Assembly: GCA_041581135.1 (NCBI GenBank)
Contig: JBFGCM010000085.1
Span: forward strand, 1 to 15,573
Source: JBFGCM01 sp041581135
Lineage (GTDB): Bacteria; Actinomycetota; Acidimicrobiia; Spongiisociales; UBA5794
Length of the DNA stretch: 15,573 bases
Reading direction: 5' to 3'
A program made the position numbers and the translations under genes. This document shows, in pieces, positions 12,176 to 15,573 of the stretch (positions are counted from its first letter, which is position 1; every line of letters begins with the position of its first letter). The notes under the pieces are model-generated. The model saw only the letters and a program-made list of their open reading frames with translations, ran no database searches and was not told the origin of the DNA.

Positions 12176-13189
12176 TCAGGAGAAGGCGTCCACCTCGGCC
12201 AGGAACGCCCCCCGCGCCGCCTCGGAGAGGAACGACGCTTCGAAGCTGTTCCGGGCGATCTGGCGGATCTGCTCTCGACTCAGGTCCAAGGCCGCCGCTG
12301 TGGCTGCGTAGTTGTCCGCCACATACCCTCCGAAGTACGCAGGGTCGTCGGAGTTGATCGTCACCTTGGCTCCCGCTTCGAGCAAGCGCCGCAGGTTGTG
12401 GTCCTCGAGGCGATCGAAGACGCGCAGCTTCACGTTGGAGAGGGGACACATGGTGAGTGGGGTGCGGGCGGCGACGATTCGGGCCAGCAGCTCAGGATCG
12501 TCCTCGACCCGGACGCCGTGATCGATGCGCTCCACATGGAGCCGGTCGAGCGCGCCGCGGACGTACTCGGACGGGCCCTCCTCGCCGGCGTGGGCCACTG
12601 CCCGCAGGCCGAGCGACCGTGCCTTCGCAAAGACCCGCTCGAACTTCTCCGGCGGGTGGCCCACCTCGCTCGAATCGAGTCCGACGGCGGTGACCTGGTC
12701 GAGGAAGGGCTCGGCGGTCTCCAGCGTGGCCATCGCCTCCTCCTCGGGCAGATGGCGTAAGAAGCACATTATGAGTTCGGTGGAGATGCCGAGTCGCTCG
12801 CCTGTGTCCTCGCGGGCCTGAGCGAAGCCGCTCATGAACACGTCGAAATCGACGCCGCGCCCGGTGTGGGTCTGGGGATCGAAGAAGATCTCGGCATGGC
12901 GTACGTTGTCGGCGGCCGCTCGCTCGAGGTAGGCGGACAAGAGGTCGGCGAAATCGCGCTTCGTGCGCAACGCTCCGGTACCGCGGTAGTAGATGTCGAG
13001 GAATGACTGGAGGTCGGTGAATTCGTACGCCGTCTTCACTTCGTCGACCGTCTCGTACGGCAGGAACACGTCGTTGCGTGCCGCCGCTTCGAACATGAGC
13101 TCAGGTTCGAGGGTCCCCTCGATGTGAAGGTGCAGCTCGGCTTTGGGGATGCCGCGTGCGAACGCTTCGCGCCGGTCGGTGTCTGCCAT
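12176..13189 (-). CDS. Adenine deaminase type 2 / adenosine deaminase family, 337 aa
   Basis: This metal-dependent amidohydrolase deaminates adenine to hypoxanthine, or possibly adenosine to inosine. Seen: zinc-binding HLH in PKAELHLHIEGTLEPEL (15-31; His20, His22), AVAHAGEEGP (197-206; His200, Glu203), RIDHGVR (221-227; His224), MCPLSNVKLRVF (247-258) and NSDDPAYFGGYVADNY (279-294). The HIEGTLEPE and SDDPAYFGGY motifs match type 2 adenine deaminases, where adenosine deaminases typically read HLDG and NTDDP. This is why I favour the free base. ATG 13189 is chosen over an in-frame TTG at 13201. It lacks a Shine-Dalgarno; TGCTTGAAT, an extended -10-like sequence, ends six bases upstream, so the gene may be leaderless. 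It is divergent from a BMP-family binding protein, with 77 bases between starts, which supports a purine salvage role. Confidence 0.88.
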   Translation of the reverse strand: MADTDRREAFARGIPKAELHLHIEGTLEPELMFEAAARNDVFLPYETVDEVKTAYEFTDLQSFLDIYYRGTGALRTKRDFADLLSAYLERAAADNVRHAEIFFDPQTHTGRGVDFDVFMSGFAQAREDTGERLGISTELIMCFLRHLPEEEAMATLETAEPFLDQVTAVGLDSSEVGHPPEKFERVFAKARSLGLRAVAHAGEEGPSEYVRGALDRLHVERIDHGVRVEDDPELLARIVAARTPLTMCPLSNVKLRVFDRLEDHNLRRLLEAGAKVTINSDDPAYFGGYVADNYAATAAALDLSREQIRQIARNSFEASFLSEAARGAFLAEVDAFS

Positions 13190-13224
13190 CCGTCGATTCA
13201 AGCACCCAAACCACGACTCCGGCG

Positions 13225-13230
13225 TATGAT
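13225..13230 (+). promoter_or_regulatory. Candidate -10 for the BMP lipoprotein gene
   Basis: TATGAT matches TATAAT in five of six positions and lies 36 bases before ATG 13267, leaving a leader that contains GGAGGG at 13256-13261. No convincing -35 was seen 16-18 bases upstream. The interval is shared with the divergent deaminase gene, so both promoters are packed into 77 bases. Confidence 0.4.
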
Positions 13231-13266
13231 CCGACCCGACAGGCGGAGCACAGACGGAGGGCCTTC

Positions 13267-14532
13267 ATGGCGTCATTGCGGAACACACTGTCGTTGCTGG
13301 CGGTGTTGCTGGCATTTGCACTGGTTGCGGCTGCGTGCGGCGGCGACGACGACGGGGCGTCGACAACCACCACGGCGGCCGACACCACGCCGGACACGAC
13401 CGAACCCGTGGACGATCAGATGGAGCCGCTCACGTTCGGCATGATCCTGGTCGGCCCGGAGAACGACCAGGGCTGGTCCCAGGCGCACTTCGAGGCAGGC
13501 GAGTACGTCGAAGAGCAGCTCGGCGCAGAGATGATCTCCATCGACAAGGTCAATCCTGCCGATCGCCCCGAGACCTCGGTCGAGCAAGTGGTCGATGACA
13601 TGATCGAGCAGGGAGCGCAGCTCATCTTCGCCACGTCGGACGACATGAAGGACGGCATCGAGGCCGCTGCGGCCAACCACCCGGACGTCCCGATGATCTG
13701 GTCGTCGGGGGACAGCGCATGGGCCGAAGGTGATGCCTACCGCGCCGATCTGTCCAACCTCGGCAACGTGATGGGTCGGATGGAATTCGGCAAGATGATC
13801 GCCGGTTGCGCCGCTGCTCTCACCACCCAGACCGGCAACATCTCCTACCTGGGCCCGCTCATCAACGACGAGACGCGGCGGTTGGCCAGTTCGGCCTATC
13901 TCGGAGCGCGGTACTGCTACGAGAACTTCCGCGGCGAAGACCCGGCGTCGCTTGGATTCGAGGTCAATTGGATCGGCTTCTGGTTCAACATTCCGGGCGT
14001 GACACTGGATCCGACTGAGGTGACGAATGCCTTCCTCGATGGTGGCTCGGACGTTGTGATCTCCGGCATCGACACCACCGAAGCACTGGTTCGTACCGGC
14101 CAGCGGGCGGACGCGGGCGAAGCCGTGTGGGCTGTCCCGTACGACTTCGAGGGCGCCTGTGACGGTTCCCCCGAGATCTGCTTGGGCGTGCCGTACTTCA
14201 ACTGGGGCCCGTCGTACAAGGAGATCGCCGAGTCGGTGGCGGACGGCACCTACTCGGCCACCTGGCAGTGGGTCGGGCCGGACTGGTCGGACATCAACAA
14301 CCCCGACACCAGCGCCATCGGCTGGATCAACGGTGAGGGCCTGTCGGCAGACGCGGCTTCGCAGCTCGACGAGTTCATCGCCGGCCTGGCCGACGGCTCG
14401 ATCAACCTGTTCACGGGACCGCTCAACTTCCAGGACGGATCAGTGTTCCTGGCCGACGGCGAGGTCGCGACGGACAACCAGATCTGGTACATGAAGCAGC
14501 TTCTCGAAGGCATGGAGGGTCCGAGCTCGTAG
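13267..14532 (+). CDS. BMP-family substrate-binding lipoprotein (nucleoside/purine ABC-importer type), 421 aa
   Basis: This is a lipid-anchored solute-binding protein of the basic membrane protein (BMP/PnrA/Med) family, whose characterised members bind purine nucleosides for ABC importers. Seen: a signal peptide with the lipidated Cys24 (ALVAAACGGDDD), a Thr-rich flexible linker (about 31-50), then the binding domain from LTFGMILVGPENDQGWSQAHFEAGEYV (about 55-81), IFATSDDMKDGIEAAAANHPDVPMIWSSG, GRMEFGKMIAGCAAAL and GSDVVISGIDTTEAL. Four cysteines in the mature domain (AGCAAA, RYCYEN, EGACDG, EICLG) could form disulfides. ATG 13267 has GGAGGG five bases upstream. No permease or ATPase gene is adjacent: the next gene is convergent, past a terminator, so this is an orphan binding protein here. 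The specific ligand is inferred, partly from the divergent deaminase. Confidence 0.87.
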   Translation: MASLRNTLSLLAVLLAFALVAAACGGDDDGASTTTTAADTTPDTTEPVDDQMEPLTFGMILVGPENDQGWSQAHFEAGEYVEEQLGAEMISIDKVNPADRPETSVEQVVDDMIEQGAQLIFATSDDMKDGIEAAAANHPDVPMIWSSGDSAWAEGDAYRADLSNLGNVMGRMEFGKMIAGCAAALTTQTGNISYLGPLINDETRRLASSAYLGARYCYENFRGEDPASLGFEVNWIGFWFNIPGVTLDPTEVTNAFLDGGSDVVISGIDTTEALVRTGQRADAGEAVWAVPYDFEGACDGSPEICLGVPYFNWGPSYKEIAESVADGTYSATWQWVGPDWSDINNPDTSAIGWINGEGLSADAASQLDEFIAGLADGSINLFTGPLNFQDGSVFLADGEVATDNQIWYMKQLLEGMEGPSS

Positions 14533-14555
14533 CCGAGCGACCCTCTGAAAAGAAC

Positions 14556-14583
14556 CGGGGGAGGCCGTTCGCGGCCTCCCCCG
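14556..14583. terminator. Bidirectional hairpin terminator, 12-bp stem with TTCG loop
   Basis: Arms 14556-14567 and 14572-14583 pair perfectly in a GC-rich 12-bp stem around TTCG (14568-14571). It lies between the convergent BMP lipoprotein (stop 14532) and the beta-rich protein (stop 14599). On the plus strand no T-run follows. On the minus strand the hairpin is followed by GGTTCTTTTC, so a U-rich tail favours termination of the minus-strand gene. Stem length makes chance unlikely. Confidence 0.85.
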
Positions 14584-14598
14584 ACTACGTGGAACTGG

Positions 14599-15573
14599 TC
14601 ACACGTGGACGACCAGGTTGCCCTTGGCGACGCGTTCCGCAGTGTCCATCCCGGTCCAGTTGCTCGAGAAGAGCAGGGTTCCGTTCTTGTCGTACAGCGT
14701 CCAGCCGATGGTGTCGGAGTCGTTGGGCTCACCGAAGTCGGACATACGCATCTGGAAAGTCAAGTTGCCGCCGATGTCGACCGAGTTGTCCTCTTCGGTG
14801 ACGTCCACGAGATTGGCCTTCGCCTCGAACTCGATGACGTCGGCGGTGAGCGTTTCGTCGAAGGCGCCAGATGAGGCACCGAGGTCCGCAGTGACCTCGA
14901 GCTGCAGGTTGGAGATCGTCAGGAAATCCGCTCCGAACGGGGCGTTGAGCGTGCCGTCAAGGGCGAAGGTAGCCGTAACCGTGGCGCCGGCATAGGCCGC
15001 CGGATCGAACTGGATCGCGGCGACGAACGTGTTGGTGGCGCCGCCGAAGTCAGTCGACACCTGGTGGTCGAAGGAGATCTTCGGGGCACCTCCGTCGAGC
15101 ACCAGCCCGACGGTCGTGCTGCTTGCTGTCATCCATTGCGGCAGATTCGTACCAGATACCGTGGCGGAGAGTGAGAGCGATGATTCGTCGGCATTGCCGT
15201 TGCCGAACAGCAAACCAGGAGATCCGGCCTCGCCTTCGATGACGATTGCAGAGGCATCGATGGAAAGCGATTGGAGGGCGTTGGCGAGCGCCTTCCACAC
15301 CGACACGTCGAGTTCGCCCCTGAATGCGAGGTCGGTGCCAAGCTCATGTCCGTCGGCGTTGGCGGCGTAGAACGTGGTGGCACTTGGCGGTAGGTCGGCC
15401 AGTGTCAACGTGTGTGGCGTCGAAGCGATGGTCGCCCAGCCGATCGTGAAGCTGGGGAGCTCGCCCCCGATCGTGGTCCACGCGTCGTTGATGGTGTCGA
15501 TGGAGAACCCGGCGAACTTGACGCCAATCGTCAGCGTCGGTGCGATGTCGGTGGCGGCGTCGTTCCAGTCCGC
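14599..15573 (-). CDS. C-terminal part of a beta-rich, probably exported protein (5' end beyond window)
   Basis: The minus-strand frame is open from the stop at 14599-14601 to the right edge, giving at least 324 residues; internal TTG/GTG codons are unlikely starts. The family is not recognised. The sequence is rich in Thr, Ser, Ala, Asp and Gly, with alternating hydrophobic residues typical of stacked beta-sandwich domains: APTLTIGVKFAGFSIDTIND near the edge, SSLSLSATVSGTNLPQW, TVTATFALDGTLNAPFG and LTISNLQLEVTADLG. It has no cysteine in the visible part. It ends TIGWTLYDKNGTLLFSSNWTG and GNLVVHV, a pattern that I recall from C-terminal domains of secreted surface proteins, but I could not verify this. 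No C-terminal anchor or membrane helix is present. Signal peptide, if any, is outside the window. A strong terminator follows the stop. Confidence 0.7.
   Translation of the reverse strand, partial: ADWNDAATDIAPTLTIGVKFAGFSIDTINDAWTTIGGELPSFTIGWATIASTPHTLTLADLPPSATTFYAANADGHELGTDLAFRGELDVSVWKALANALQSLSIDASAIVIEGEAGSPGLLFGNGNADESSLSLSATVSGTNLPQWMTASSTTVGLVLDGGAPKISFDHQVSTDFGGATNTFVAAIQFDPAAYAGATVTATFALDGTLNAPFGADFLTISNLQLEVTADLGASSGAFDETLTADVIEFEAKANLVDVTEEDNSVDIGGNLTFQMRMSDFGEPNDSDTIGWTLYDKNGTLLFSSNWTGMDTAERVAKGNLVVHV

Noticed and set aside
1..15573. CRISPR arrays, tRNA or rRNA genes, insertion sequences, phage or defence genes
   Set aside because: No repeat-spacer pattern, tRNA cloverleaf, transposase or terminal inverted repeats were seen; the only repeated elements are the paired operators.

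Overview
This window looks like chromosomal DNA from a high-GC actinobacterium, most plausibly of the Acidimicrobiia or a related lineage. That placement is an inference. It rests on strong G/C third-position bias, an actinobacterial Tad-pilus gene order, an F420-type (LLM) oxidoreductase, lipoproteins with the VAAACGGDDD plus Thr-rich linker style, and frequent 4-bp ATGA/GTGA gene overlaps. There are 19 protein genes, one cut by each edge. I saw no tRNA, rRNA, CRISPR array, insertion sequence or phage gene, and no gene-free stretch above 300 bases.

Layout. (1) 1-1607, plus strand: the tail of a Tad/Flp pilus operon (TadC-like, small pilin, TadE, TadG-like), in the same order as the mycobacterial Rv3657c-Rv3654c genes. 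(2) 1751-2748: two unrecognised helical proteins facing each other; the second reads in line with the molybdenum genes. (3) 2757-8461, minus strand: a molybdenum hydroxylase locus with FAD, 2Fe-2S and molybdopterin subunits of xanthine dehydrogenase (pucC-pucE-pucD type), then XdhC and MobA/MocA maturation factors. A plus-strand SnoaL-like lipoprotein gene sits between the structural and maturation genes. (4) 8542-9173, minus strand: a small XRE repressor and a four-helix membrane protein, preceded by two 18-bp palindromes lying over the promoter. (5) 9285-12171: a GNAT acetyltransferase, a long-form (class II) xylose isomerase and an LLM-class oxidoreductase. (6) 12176-14532: an adenine-deaminase-type enzyme and a divergent BMP-family (nucleoside-type) binding lipoprotein. 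(7) 14556-15573: a strong bidirectional hairpin terminator and the C-terminal part of a beta-rich, probably exported protein.

How the genes may work together. The BMP lipoprotein could bring in purine nucleosides or bases, the deaminase would convert adenine to hypoxanthine, and the xanthine dehydrogenase would oxidise hypoxanthine to xanthine and urate. This purine route is inferred from family assignments and proximity; no permease, ATPase or urate-degrading gene is in view. Xylose isomerase stands without xylulokinase or xylose transporter.

The most striking unexplained signals are the paired operators on the repressor/membrane-protein promoter, the small protein whose ribosome-binding site overlaps the mobA stop codon, and the inverted repeat jammed against the SnoaL-lipoprotein start codon.
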